From RYN-230 sp963782185 (lineage in GTDB: Bacteria; Actinomycetota; Actinomycetes; Streptosporangiales; Streptosporangiaceae): a stretch of DNA of 64,000 bases. Within the stretch, counting starts at the first letter, position 1. Each line of letters opens with the position of its first letter. The stretch lies in NCBI GenBank assembly GCA_963782185.1, contig CAWAJB010000003.1, positions 62,001 to 126,000 on the forward strand. Direction: 5' to 3'. Below the pieces are notes generated by a model. It was not told the origin of the DNA, did no database searches, and saw only the letters and a list, made by a program, of their open reading frames with translations. Of this stretch, positions 48,631 to 57,499 are shown in pieces. Position numbers and translations under genes: made by a program.

Positions 48631-48879
48631 ATGACGACATCGAGCGAGCACGCGGACCCATCGGCTCAGGCTGCACCGGCCGGCATGAATCTGCAGTCGG
48701 ACGAGGCGAGGGCTACGGTCGAGGAGATCAAGGCCGAGAACCAGGCCCTGAAGGATGCTGACCGGGCCGCAGAGGCCCAGGCCGGGGCGGCTGCCGAGCA
48801 GGCCAGGCAGCTGGCCGAGGTGACGGGCGAAGTGCTGGAAGAACTCAAAGACGTGAGGGCCGGAGCCGGCCAGGCGTGA
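48631..48879 (+). CDS. Small helical, probably coiled-coil protein
   Basis: 82 residues. From ~25 on it is one long Ala/Glu/Lys/Gln-rich helix (EEIKAENQALKDADRAAEAQ ...) with heptad-like spacing of Ala/Leu. Codon bias matches the neighbours. No family recognised; could scaffold or bind another protein. Confidence 0.5.
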   Translation: MTTSSEHADPSAQAAPAGMNLQSDEARATVEEIKAENQALKDADRAAEAQAGAAAEQARQLAEVTGEVLEELKDVRAGAGQA

Positions 48880-48931
48880 TGAGCGGCACCGGCCGAGGCG
48901 GCGCCGCCGCCCCGGCGGCAGGCGCCCGGTG

Positions 48932-49708
48932 TCAGACGGTGGGCAGGCCGGCGCTGGTGAACGCCGTGCGGACCTGGGCGACCTGAACGGCGGTCGGCGG
49001 GGTCACCTCCGCGCAGGGGTTGTCCAGGCCGAGCGCGGCGTACTTGGGGGCGCCGAGCGTGTGAAACGGGAGCACGTCGACGCGTTCGACGTTGCCGAGG
49101 GACGCGGTGAACCGGGCGAGCGCAGCGACGTTGCCGGGGTCGTCGGTCCAGCCAGGCACGAGGACGAAGCGCACCCAGACCAGCTGGTGACGGGCGGCGA
49201 GGCGGCGGGCGAACGCGAGCGTCGGGGCGATGCTGCGGCTCGTCACCCGCCGGGCGATGGCCGGGTCGAACGACTTGATGTCGAGCAGGACCAGGTCAGT
49301 GGCATCCAGCAACTCGTCGTCGGCGCGGGTGCCGAGGTAGCCGGAGGTGTCGAGCGCGGTGTGCAGGCCGAGTTCCTTCGCGCCGGTCAGGATGGCCCGG
49401 GTAAACGCGGGCTGCAGCAGCGGCTCGCCGCCGGAGACGGTCAGCCCGCCACCAGCGGCGCCGATGAACTGGCGGTACCGGCTGGCCTGGTCGAGGACGT
49501 CGGCAGCGCTCATCCGCCGCCCGTTCCGGCCAGACCAGGTGTCCGGGTTGTGGCAGTACACGCAGCGCAGCGGGCAGCCGGCGGTGAACACGACGAACCG
49601 GGTGCCGGGGCCGTCGACGCCGGTGGACAGATCCCAGGAGTGCACTGAACCCGTGATCCCGGCCGGCCCGGCCGGTGCCTGCGGCGGGTCCAGGGTGACG
49701 GCGGTCAT
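48932..49708 (-). CDS. pflA: Pyruvate formate-lyase activating enzyme
   Basis: 258 residues, radical SAM. The cluster motif is GCPLRCVYCHNPDTW (CxxxCxxC), followed by TVSGGEPLLQPAF, both diagnostic of glycyl-radical activases. It generates the glycyl radical on PflB with S-adenosylmethionine and a [4Fe-4S] cluster under anoxic conditions. It follows pflB with a 2-base gap in the same direction, so the two are co-transcribed. Confidence 0.93.
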   Translation of the reverse strand: MTAVTLDPPQAPAGPAGITGSVHSWDLSTGVDGPGTRFVVFTAGCPLRCVYCHNPDTWSGRNGRRMSAADVLDQASRYRQFIGAAGGGLTVSGGEPLLQPAFTRAILTGAKELGLHTALDTSGYLGTRADDELLDATDLVLLDIKSFDPAIARRVTSRSIAPTLAFARRLAARHQLVWVRFVLVPGWTDDPGNVAALARFTASLGNVERVDVLPFHTLGAPKYAALGLDNPCAEVTPPTAVQVAQVRTAFTSAGLPTV

Positions 49709-49710
49709 GG

Positions 49711-51984
49711 TCAGACCGACCCGTGGAAGGTGCGGCTGACCACGTCGAGCTGCTGTTCGCGGGTGAGCCGGACGAAGTTGACCGCGTACCCGGAGACCCG
49801 GATCGTCAGCTGCGGGTAGCGCTCGGGGTGATCCATCGCGTCGAGCAAGGTGGCGCGGTCGAGCACGTTGACGTTCATGTGGAACCCGCCGCAGGCGACG
49901 AACCCGTCGAGGACGCCGACGAGGTTGCCGATCCGCTCCGCGGGGGTGCGGCCGAGTGCGGCCGGGGTGATGGTCTCGGTCAGGGAGATGCCGTCCTCGG
50001 CGTGGCTGTACGGCAGCTTCGCGACCGACAGCGCGGCGGCGACCAGGCCGTGCTGGTCGCGGCCGTTCATCGGGTTCGCCCCGGGCGCGAACGGCGCGCC
50101 GGAACGCCGGCCGTCCGGCGTGTTGCCGGTGTGCTTGCCGTAGACGACGTTGGAGGTGATGGTCAGCACCGACTGGGTGTGCCGCGCGTTCCGGTACGTC
50201 TCGTGCTGGCGGACCTTGTCCATGAACGTGCGCACCAGCCCCACCGCGATGTCGTCGGCGAGGTCGTCGTCGTTGCCGTAGGCCGGGAACTCCCCGTCGG
50301 TGCGGTAGTCGACCACGAGACCCGTCTCGTCGCGGACCGGCCGCACGGTCGCGTACTTGATCGCAGCGAGGGAGTCGGCGGTGACCGACAGCCCGGCGAT
50401 GCCGCAGGCCATCGTGCGCAGCGCGCCGTAGTCGTGCAGCGCCATCTCCAGCCGCTCGTAGGCGTACTTGTCGTGCATGTAGTGGATGACGTTAAGCGCG
50501 TCGATGTAGGTCTTCGCGAGCCAGTCCATCATCGTGTCGAACCTGGCCACGACCTCGTCGTAGTCGAGGACGTCGCCGGTCAGCGGCTGCAGCGGGGGGC
50601 CGACCTGGGCGCCGCTGTTCTCGTCCCGGCCGCCGTTGATCGCGTACAGCAGCGTCTTGGCCAGGTTGACCCGGGCGCCGAAGAACTGCATCTGCTTGCC
50701 GACCTCCATCGCCGAGACACAGCAGGCGATCGCGGTGTCGTCGCCCCACCGGGTGCGCAGCAGGTCGTCGGACTCGTACTGGATGGAGCTGGTGTCGACG
50801 GAGACCTGCGCGCAGAACCGCTTGAACCCGTCCGGCAGGGCCGGCGACCACAGCACGGTCAGGTTCGGCTCGGGTGCCGGTCCCAGGTTGTACAGCGTCT
50901 GCAGGTAACGGAAGCTGGTGCGGGTGACCAGCGTCCGGCCGTCGCGGCCGAGCCCGCCGATCGACTCGGTGACCCAGGTGGGGTCGCCGGAGAACAGCTG
51001 GTCGTACTCGGGTGTGCGCAGGAACCGGACGATCCGCAGCTTGATCACGAAGTCGTCGACCAGCTCCTGCGCCTCCTGCTCGGTGAGCCGGCCGGCGCGC
51101 AGGTCGCGCTCGAGGTAGATGTCGAGGAAGGTCGAGGTGCGGCCGAGCGACATCGCGGCGCCGTTCTGCTCCTTGACCGCGGCGAGGTAGGCCAGGTACA
51201 GCCACTGGATCGCCTCCCGGGCGGTGGCTGAGGGGCGGGTGACGTCGTGGCCGTAGGTGGCGGCCATCTCGACCAGTTCGTGCAGCGCGCGGATCTGCTC
51301 GGCGAGCTCCTCGCGGTCGCGGATGATCTCGGCGGTGGACGGGTGGGCGTCCAGGGCCGCCTTCTCGGCCTGCTTGGTGGCGATCAGCCGGTCGACGCCG
51401 TACAGCGGGACCCGGCGGTAGTCACCGATGATCCGGCCACGGCCATACGCGTCGGGCAGGCCGGTGATGATGTGGGAGCGGCGGGCGGCGAGGACGTCAG
51501 CCGGGTAGGCATCGAAGACGCCGTCGTTGTGGGTCTTGCGGTACCGGGTAAAGATCTCCGAGACTGCCGGGTCCAGGGTGTAGCCGTAGGCGGCCAGGCC
51601 CTTCTCCACCATCCGCAGGCCGCCGTTGGGCATGATCGCGCGGCGGAGCGGCGCGTCGGTCTGCAGCCCGGTGATCAGCTCATGCTCCCGGTCGATGTAG
51701 CCAGGGGCGTGGCTCGTGATCGACGCGGGGGTGCGGGTGTCGGCGTCGTAGATGCCGCGGGCCCGCTCGTCGGGGAACATCGCGGTCAGCCGCGACCACA
51801 GCGCGCGGGTGCGCTCCGTCGGGCGGGCCAGGAACGCCGCGTCACCGGTGTAGGGGGTGACGTTGGTCTGGATGAAGTCGCGGACGTCGATCCGGTCCGT
51901 CCAGCGGCCGGTGGCGAAGCCCTGCCACGGGCTGGCCGGGATGTCAGTGGGGTCTGTCCGACCCGACTCGATTGTTGCACTCAC
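49711..51984 (-). CDS. pflB: Formate C-acetyltransferase (pyruvate formate-lyase)
   Basis: 757 residues, full length. The catalytic Cys pair is in AIACCVSAMEVGKQ and the radical site is the Gly of RVSGYAVNFVRLT, about Gly732, near the C-terminus. It splits pyruvate with CoA to acetyl-CoA and formate. GTG 51984 with AGGTAGG upstream. The upstream region to ~52060 is AT-richer than average and should hold the promoter; the operon is probably induced by oxygen limitation. A pfl operon is uncommon in actinomycetes, which are mostly aerobic. Confidence 0.95.
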   Translation of the reverse strand: MSATIESGRTDPTDIPASPWQGFATGRWTDRIDVRDFIQTNVTPYTGDAAFLARPTERTRALWSRLTAMFPDERARGIYDADTRTPASITSHAPGYIDREHELITGLQTDAPLRRAIMPNGGLRMVEKGLAAYGYTLDPAVSEIFTRYRKTHNDGVFDAYPADVLAARRSHIITGLPDAYGRGRIIGDYRRVPLYGVDRLIATKQAEKAALDAHPSTAEIIRDREELAEQIRALHELVEMAATYGHDVTRPSATAREAIQWLYLAYLAAVKEQNGAAMSLGRTSTFLDIYLERDLRAGRLTEQEAQELVDDFVIKLRIVRFLRTPEYDQLFSGDPTWVTESIGGLGRDGRTLVTRTSFRYLQTLYNLGPAPEPNLTVLWSPALPDGFKRFCAQVSVDTSSIQYESDDLLRTRWGDDTAIACCVSAMEVGKQMQFFGARVNLAKTLLYAINGGRDENSGAQVGPPLQPLTGDVLDYDEVVARFDTMMDWLAKTYIDALNVIHYMHDKYAYERLEMALHDYGALRTMACGIAGLSVTADSLAAIKYATVRPVRDETGLVVDYRTDGEFPAYGNDDDLADDIAVGLVRTFMDKVRQHETYRNARHTQSVLTITSNVVYGKHTGNTPDGRRSGAPFAPGANPMNGRDQHGLVAAALSVAKLPYSHAEDGISLTETITPAALGRTPAERIGNLVGVLDGFVACGGFHMNVNVLDRATLLDAMDHPERYPQLTIRVSGYAVNFVRLTREQQLDVVSRTFHGSV

Positions 51985-52059
51985 GATTTCTGCCTACCTC
52001 AGTGCCGCTCTGACCTTGACTCTCTTCTTATAGGTCTAGACCACTGGCCAGGATTTGTC

Positions 52060-52437
52060 ACCGGGTCTTTCGCCCCTACCTTCCGTTCCGAAGGCCCAGT
52101 TCGAGCGCTGGCTGCGGATCCTGCGGGACCCCGCGCTGCGGGCGGCCTGGGCAGAGGTCGTCTCCGTGGGCGCGATCGGTTCCTGTCACCCTCAGCGCGT
52201 TGTGTTCCGCCAGTCGGCCCGCACCATCCGGCTGGCCTGGCGTAGCCGCTCCTGCGACAAGATGTCCTCGCCGCGAGCTATGCCAAAGGAGTCCCGGATG
52301 GCGTCCAGGTCCGCCGCCCCCGACGTGCCAATACTCCGGTCGATGAGTTGCCGGATCAGCTCAGTCCCATCGGTACCCGCCGCGGACAGCAACGCCGCAG
52401 ATGGGGACCAATGGAGGGGGGCCGATGTGTCAGTCAG
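52060..52437. other. Gene-poor stretch with possible coding fragments
   Basis: No complete gene. On the forward strand 52085-52165 reads KAQFERWLRILRDPALRAAW, and on the reverse strand 52192-52400 reads ELIRQLIDRSIGTSGAADLD and a natural-looking continuation; neither has a start with ribosome site. They may be remnants of older genes beside the tRNA. I do not recognise either family. Confidence 0.4.
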
Positions 52438-52509
52438 TGGCGCGCCTGGGGCTCGAACCCAGAACCGACGGATTAAAAGTCCGCTGCTCTTCCATTGAGC
52501 TAACGCGCC
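52438..52509 (-). tRNA. tRNA-Lys (anticodon TTT)
   Basis: On the reverse strand the 72-base sequence folds as a cloverleaf: acceptor GGCGCGT/GCGCGCC (one G-U), D-arm GCTC...GAGC, anticodon stem GCGGA/TCCGT around the loop CTTTTAA (anticodon TTT), T-arm CTGGG-TTCGAGC-CCCAG. The 3' CCA is not encoded. Confidence 0.93.
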
Positions 52510-52592
52510 GGGAGCCGGCCGGGCCGGCACCGTGGGACGAAGCGTACCGACTGGAGGGGCCATCCGCGTAGCGGCGGGCGGCCTGGAACGGG

Positions 52593-53699
52593 TCAGGCCC
52601 GCGGGCGGATGGGCGGGATCGGCTTATGGGGATGGCGCCGCGGGCCGGACCACAGCGCCGGGACCGCGTCCACGGCCCGGGCCACCGCGTAGGCGGCCTG
52701 CTCGTAGTTGACCCGCCAGCCGACGTAGTCCGGCCACGCGTCGGCAGGATTTCGCTCGACGGGGAAATTCACCTTCTCCAGGGTGGCGATGCCCTCCAGG
52801 AACTCCTCGTAAGTCAGGCTGATGCCCTGGGCGGGATCGGCCATCTCCGGAGCCGGCAGGCCCATGGCCCGGGCGACCTCGGTGAAGCACTGGAAACCGC
52901 CGCGCAGGCACAGCCGGGCCGCCACGGTCGGCGCGGCCTCCGGGGACAGCGCGAGGTACAGCGCGGCGGAATCCAGCACCGCGAGCAGCGCGGTCACCCA
53001 CGACGAGAGCGGCCGGGGCGAGCGGAACCGGACCAGCGGCAGATAGGTGGTGTGGCTCTCGGCGATGTCGGCGGCCCAGCGCTCCCACTGGTCGTACAGG
53101 TCGGGCAGGGTGTTGATGGTGGACGCGCCCGAGCCCAGCGCGTAGTGCGTCCGGGCCAGCAGTTCCGGGCCCCACGAGGGCACCCCGGCCCGGGCGTTCA
53201 GCAGCGCGACGTCCGTCTCGCGGCGGTTGAAGGCCGAGTACAGGGTGGGCAGATAGGCGATCTGCAGGGTGAGCGTGGTCAGCCCGATCAGCCCCGCCGC
53301 GCCCTGGATCACCCGGCCGCCCGCTCCGGAGACTGAGGAGTCGCCGATGAACCAGAAGGCGGGCCCCGCGTCATCGAAGGACAGCGTGACCCCGCCCGGT
53401 ATGAAGGGCCATAGCAGCAGCGTGAACCCGATGTAGGCCACGAGCAGCCAGGCCAGCAGCTGGCAGATCAGCAGGGTGGCGGCCTCCGCGGCCAGGATCC
53501 GGTCCCGCCGGCGGTAGTTCATGACCGGCACGGTCATCAGCTGGAACCCCCCATGCACCAGCCGGTCCACCCACCTCATCAGCCGCCCGCCGACCGGGCG
53601 CGGCACGATCAGCGTCCCGACCAGGCTGATGCAGTCGATGATGACCAGGAACAATCCGGCGGCGGCGGCGATGTAGCGCGCGTACAGCGGCACCATCAT
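52593..53699 (-). CDS. Membrane protein, ion-channel-like N-terminus (uncharacterised)
   Basis: 368 residues. Hydrophobic helices at ~9-32, ~75-100 and ~135-160; between the second and third, the loop FDDAGPAFWFIGDSSVSGAGG resembles a degenerate pore loop of two-transmembrane channel-type proteins, but no TVGYG-like filter is present. The C-terminal ~200 residues are soluble and helical, with DLYDQWERWAADIAESHTTY. I recall similar proteins in actinomycetes annotated only as membrane or 'potassium channel-like' proteins. Function unknown. Confidence 0.6.
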   Translation of the reverse strand: MMVPLYARYIAAAAGLFLVIIDCISLVGTLIVPRPVGGRLMRWVDRLVHGGFQLMTVPVMNYRRRDRILAAEAATLLICQLLAWLLVAYIGFTLLLWPFIPGGVTLSFDDAGPAFWFIGDSSVSGAGGRVIQGAAGLIGLTTLTLQIAYLPTLYSAFNRRETDVALLNARAGVPSWGPELLARTHYALGSGASTINTLPDLYDQWERWAADIAESHTTYLPLVRFRSPRPLSSWVTALLAVLDSAALYLALSPEAAPTVAARLCLRGGFQCFTEVARAMGLPAPEMADPAQGISLTYEEFLEGIATLEKVNFPVERNPADAWPDYVGWRVNYEQAAYAVARAVDAVPALWSGPRRHPHKPIPPIRPRA

Positions 53700-53707
53700 G
53701 GCGGGCG

Positions 53708-54013
53708 CTACGCCGGCTCGCCGATCGGGACCAGCGCTGCGACCTCCGGATGCTGTCCCAGCCAGGCCCGCGCGAACGGGCAGGCCGGCACGACGGTCAG
53801 CCCCTCGCCTGCCGCATACCCGACCGCCGCGCGCACCAGCTGGCCGCCGACGCCGTGGCCTTCCAGCGCCGCCGGCACGCCGGTATGCACCAGGACCATC
53901 CGTTCGCCGTGGCGCCGGTATACAAGCTCCGCAACGAGATCGCCCGCGCGGTACTCGAACACGCTGCGGCCTGGGTCGTGGGTCACCTGTGGGGAGTCGA
54001 TCATGGGGTCCAT
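53708..54013 (-). CDS. Small GNAT-family acetyltransferase (YjdJ-type)
   Basis: 101 residues. FEYRAGDLVAELVYRRHGER, VLVHTGVPAALEGHGVGGQL and VVPACPFARAWLGQHPE match the short GNAT subfamily related to human GTLF3B/NATD1 and bacterial YjdJ, in which a Cys in 'PxCPF' sits at the CoA site. The acceptor is unknown. ATG 54013 or ATG 54004. It is divergent from the E1 gene. Confidence 0.82.
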   Translation of the reverse strand: MDPMIDSPQVTHDPGRSVFEYRAGDLVAELVYRRHGERMVLVHTGVPAALEGHGVGGQLVRAAVGYAAGEGLTVVPACPFARAWLGQHPEVAALVPIGEPA

Positions 54014-54090
54014 CGTCTCAGGGCGGGACTGGCAGCTGCGGGCGGGGAATGCGAAGCTGGCCAGACCAGCACGTCACCCGGGGTGGAGCC

Positions 54091-56484
54091 ATGACCGTGA
54101 GCAGTGCCGAGCAGGTCGATCTGGACGTCCTCGCCGGGATCCAGCAGCGGGTCCTGTGGCTGGCCACCCGGATCGTCAACGCGGCCAATCACGACCGTGA
54201 TACCGGCGACGGCGTGAAGGTGGGCGGGCACCAGGCGTCCAGCGCCAGCCTGGTGAGCGTGATGACCGCGCTGTACTTCGCGTACCTGGACGGCCCGGAC
54301 AAGGTGAGCGTGAAGCCGCACGCGTCCCCGGTCTACCACGCGATCCAGTACCTGCTCGGCAACCTGGACCGGGGCTACCTGCCGTCGCTGCGCGCGTTCG
54401 GCGGCCTGCAGGCGTACCCGAGCCGGACCAAGGACCCGGACGGCCCGGACTTCTCCACCGGGTCGGTCGGGCTGGGCGCGGCCGCGCCGCTATTCGCCGC
54501 GGTGGCCCGCCGGTATGTGGACGCGCACTTCGGCCCCAGGTCGCGGAGCCGGTTCGTGTCGCTGATCGGCGACGCCGAACTGGACGAGGGCAACATCTGG
54601 GAAGCGGTCGCCGACCCCGCCACCGACGGGCTCGGCAACGTCATGTGGATCGTGGACCTGAACCGGCAGTCGCTGGACCGGGTGGTGCCCGGGGTGCGGA
54701 TCGCCCAGTGGGAGCGGCAGTTCACCGCTGCGGGGTGGCACGTCGTGGAGGCCAAGTACGGCGCGGCGCTCCAGCAGGCCTTCACCAGGCCCGGCGGCGC
54801 CGCGCTGCGGGACTGGATCGACGCCCTGCCCAACGAGCACTACCAGTCGCTGTTCGGCCTTTCCCCGGCCGGCATCCGGGCCCGCTTCCTGGACGGCGCG
54901 CCGGACGCCGTGAGCGGGTTCTGCGCCGGCCTGGCCGACGGCGAGCTGGCCGCCCTGGTCACCGACCTGGCCGGGCACGACCTGCGGTCCCTGCTCGACG
55001 CGTTCGCGGCCTGCGACGCGGAGAAGGACCGGCCGAGCGTGGTGTTCGCGTACACGGTGAAGGGCTGGGGCCTGCCGATCGCCGGCAACCCCCGCAACCA
55101 CTCGGCGCTGCTCACCACGTCCCAGGTGGACGAGATGCGGGCCCGGCTGGGGCTGACCGCGGACACCGAGTGGGACCGCTTCGACCCGATGACCCCGGCT
55201 GGCCAGTGGGCGGCCGCGCGCCGTGAGCACCTGGCCCGCCCGCCCCGGGGCTCCGCTCTCGACCAGGGGCCCGCCGCGGTGACCGTGCCGGACGCCACCG
55301 GCCTGCGCACCGGCCGGCCGCTGTCCACCCAGGAGGCTTTCGGCCGGATCCTGGTCAACCTGTCCCGCGACGAGGCCGTGGCGCCCTACCTGGTCACCGC
55401 GGCGCCCGACGTGGCCACGTCCACCAACCTGGCCGGCTTCATCAACCGCACCAAGGTCTTCAGCCCGGACGCCCGCCGGTCATGGAGCGAGGACACGGTG
55501 CTGAAGTGGGCCGAGGGGCCGGACGGCCACCACATCGAGCTGGGCATCAGCGAGATGAACCTGTTCCTGCTGCTCGGCCAGCTCGGCCTGGCCTGGGATC
55601 TGTCCGACCAGCCGTTGCTGCCGGTGGGCACGGTGTACGACCCGTTCGTGCTGCGCGGCCTGGACGCGTTCATCTACTCGGTGTACTCCGGCGCCCGGTT
55701 CATCGTGGCGGGCACCCCGTCGGGGGTCACGCTGGCCCCTGAGGGCGGTGCCCACCAGTCCACGATCACCCCCTCGGTCGGCCTGGAACTCCCCGGCGTC
55801 ACGTTCATCGAGCCCGCCTACGCGACCGCCCTGGAATGGCTGCTGTGCGGGGCGCTGCAGGGTATCGCCACGGCCAACGCGGCCGCGCTGGGCCCGACCC
55901 GGGACGGGAAGCCGGTCATGGAGGACGGCTCCTACTACTTCCGGCTCACCACCCGCGGCCTGGACCAGCAGCCGTTCCAGGCGGCCCGGGACCGGCTGGG
56001 CGATGCCGTGCTGCGCCGCCAGGTCCTGGCCGGCGCGTACCGGCTGGTGGACGCGGGCCCGCTGGCGGACGGCGCGCCCATGGTCCATCTCGCGGCCAGC
56101 GGCGCGGTGCTGCCCGAGGTCCTGGCCGCCGCAGCCGAGCTGGGCGAGGAAGGCATCGCCGCGAACGTGGTGGATGTCACCTCGGCGGACCGGCTGTACC
56201 GGGCCTGGCAGCGGACGCTGCGCCAGGGGGTGCGCACCGCCACGGTGCCGTCCATTCCGGGGGCCCTGCGCAGCGTGTTCGGTGACCGGGCGCCGATCGT
56301 CACCGTGCACGACGCGGCGTCGCACACGCTGAGCTGGCTCGGCTCCGCCCTGGGCGTTCCCGCCGTCAGCCTGGGCGTGGACGGTTTCGGTCAGTCCGGG
56401 GCGGTCAGCGACCTGTACCGGGCCCACGACCTGGACCCCGGCTCCATCGTCAACGCCGCCCTGGCCGCCCTGTCCCTGAGGTAG
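54091..56484 (+). CDS. Homodimeric pyruvate dehydrogenase E1-like protein (AceE/transketolase family)
   Basis: 797 residues. Thiamine-diphosphate features: GGHQASSASLVSVMTALYF, GDAELDEGNIWEAV with the GDG-like Mg/ThDP motif and WIVDLNRQSLDRVVPG, then a pyrimidine-binding domain (IELGISEMNLFLLLGQLGLA) and a C-terminal transketolase-like domain. It is shorter than E. coli AceE (~890). It should decarboxylate pyruvate or another 2-oxo acid. ATG 54091 has GGTGGAG. No E2 or E3 gene is adjacent, so it either uses subunits encoded elsewhere or has another acceptor. Confidence 0.85.
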   Translation: MTVSSAEQVDLDVLAGIQQRVLWLATRIVNAANHDRDTGDGVKVGGHQASSASLVSVMTALYFAYLDGPDKVSVKPHASPVYHAIQYLLGNLDRGYLPSLRAFGGLQAYPSRTKDPDGPDFSTGSVGLGAAAPLFAAVARRYVDAHFGPRSRSRFVSLIGDAELDEGNIWEAVADPATDGLGNVMWIVDLNRQSLDRVVPGVRIAQWERQFTAAGWHVVEAKYGAALQQAFTRPGGAALRDWIDALPNEHYQSLFGLSPAGIRARFLDGAPDAVSGFCAGLADGELAALVTDLAGHDLRSLLDAFAACDAEKDRPSVVFAYTVKGWGLPIAGNPRNHSALLTTSQVDEMRARLGLTADTEWDRFDPMTPAGQWAAARREHLARPPRGSALDQGPAAVTVPDATGLRTGRPLSTQEAFGRILVNLSRDEAVAPYLVTAAPDVATSTNLAGFINRTKVFSPDARRSWSEDTVLKWAEGPDGHHIELGISEMNLFLLLGQLGLAWDLSDQPLLPVGTVYDPFVLRGLDAFIYSVYSGARFIVAGTPSGVTLAPEGGAHQSTITPSVGLELPGVTFIEPAYATALEWLLCGALQGIATANAAALGPTRDGKPVMEDGSYYFRLTTRGLDQQPFQAARDRLGDAVLRRQVLAGAYRLVDAGPLADGAPMVHLAASGAVLPEVLAAAAELGEEGIAANVVDVTSADRLYRAWQRTLRQGVRTATVPSIPGALRSVFGDRAPIVTVHDAASHTLSWLGSALGVPAVSLGVDGFGQSGAVSDLYRAHDLDPGSIVNAALAALSLR

Positions 56485-56510
56485 CCGGCCGCTGCGTTCA
56501 GCGGGTAAGA

Positions 56511-56539
56511 CCCTCTCGGGGGTGAGACCCCCGAGGGGG
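56511..56539 (+). promoter_or_regulatory. Hairpin covering the ribosome site of the LLM gene
   Basis: CCCTCTCGGGGGT and ACCCCCGAGGGGG pair over a 3-base loop (one wobble). The right arm contains the purine-rich GAGGGGGG that serves as ribosome site for ATG 56544, so the folded RNA would hide it. It could equally be a terminator for the upstream E1 gene. Confidence 0.5.
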
Positions 56540-56543
56540 GCGA

Positions 56544-57428
56544 ATGGACGTGGGCCTGCACGCGCTCGGCATCGGCCCGGGCGCCCGGCCGGAGATCATC
56601 GCGGCGGTAGCGGTGGCGGCGGAGGCGGGGGGCTTCACCACGCTCTGGGCGGGGGAGCACGTAGTGATGCTCGATCGGCCGGTGTCGAGGTACCCGTACT
56701 CCGCGGACGGCCGGATCGCGGTGCCCGCGGACGCGGACTGGCTCGATCCGCTGCTCGCGCTCAGCTATGTGGCCGCCGTCACCCGCACCATCGGGGTGGC
56801 CACCGGCATCCTGCTCCTGCCGGAGCACCATCCGGTGCTGGTCGCGAAGCAGGCCGCCACCCTGGACCTGCTCTGCGGGGGACGGTTCACCCTGGGCGTC
56901 GGGATCGGCTGGTCGGCGGAGGAGTTCGCCGCGCTGGGCGTGCCGTTCGCGCGGCGCGGCGCGCGGACGGCGGAGTACGTGCACGCGATGCGCGCCCTGT
57001 GGGCCGACGACGTGGCGTCGTTCGGCGGCGAGTTCGTGGAGTTCGACGACGTCCGGACCTACCCCAAGCCGGTGCGGGACCGCCGGATCCCGGTCGTGCT
57101 GGGCGGCAATACTGACACCGCGCTGCGCCGGGCCGCCGCGGTCGGCGACGGATGGTACGGGTTCAACGTGCCTCTCGCCGACGTGCGAGGACGGGTGGCC
57201 GTCCTGCATGAGGAAGCCCGGCGCCAGGGCCGGGACCCGGGCGAGCTGAGCGTGGCCGTGGCCGTCCCCGATGTCCAGCCCGGGGACCTGCCCGCGCTGG
57301 CTGCGGCGGGCGTCGGCGAGCTCGTCCTGGTCGCGGCGCCGCCGGATGACGCCGCCGGGGCAGCGGACTGGGCCCGCGACCTGGCCTCCCGCTGGGTCCA
57401 GCCGGCCCGCAGGCTCGGTCCCGCTTAG
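56544..57428 (+). CDS. LLM-class F420-dependent oxidoreductase
   Basis: 294 residues, luciferase-like barrel with GGFTTLWAGEHVVMLDRPVS, VAAVTRTIGVATGILLLPEH, LLCGGRFTLGVGIGWSAEEF and PVVLGGNTDTALRRAA, a pattern of the actinomycete TIGR03619-like group. Uses F420 (or FMN) for hydride transfer to an unknown substrate. Lies 59 bases after the E1 gene, with a hairpin over its ribosome site. Confidence 0.85.
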   Translation: MDVGLHALGIGPGARPEIIAAVAVAAEAGGFTTLWAGEHVVMLDRPVSRYPYSADGRIAVPADADWLDPLLALSYVAAVTRTIGVATGILLLPEHHPVLVAKQAATLDLLCGGRFTLGVGIGWSAEEFAALGVPFARRGARTAEYVHAMRALWADDVASFGGEFVEFDDVRTYPKPVRDRRIPVVLGGNTDTALRRAAAVGDGWYGFNVPLADVRGRVAVLHEEARRQGRDPGELSVAVAVPDVQPGDLPALAAAGVGELVLVAAPPDDAAGAADWARDLASRWVQPARRLGPA

Positions 57429-57437
57429 CACGGACAC

Positions 57438-57488
57438 ATCAGCGCGGTGCATTGTGTGTGCCCGGCACACACAATGCACCGCGCTGAT
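57438..57488. terminator. 51-base near-perfect palindrome, bidirectional terminator
   Basis: Two 25-base arms are exact reverse complements around a single central base; the left arm begins ATCAGCGCGGTGC and ends GTGTGTGCC. It lies between the convergent stops of the LLM gene and the acyl-CoA dehydrogenase gene, 9 and 11 bases away, so it can end transcripts in both directions. Confidence 0.85.
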
Positions 57489-57499
57489 AAGAACGGCGC

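Noticed and set aside
52192..52563. Reverse frame of 123 codons through the tRNA-Lys gene
   Set aside because: It reads through the tRNA and has no credible start; only the part left of the tRNA looks coding-like and is listed as a possible remnant.
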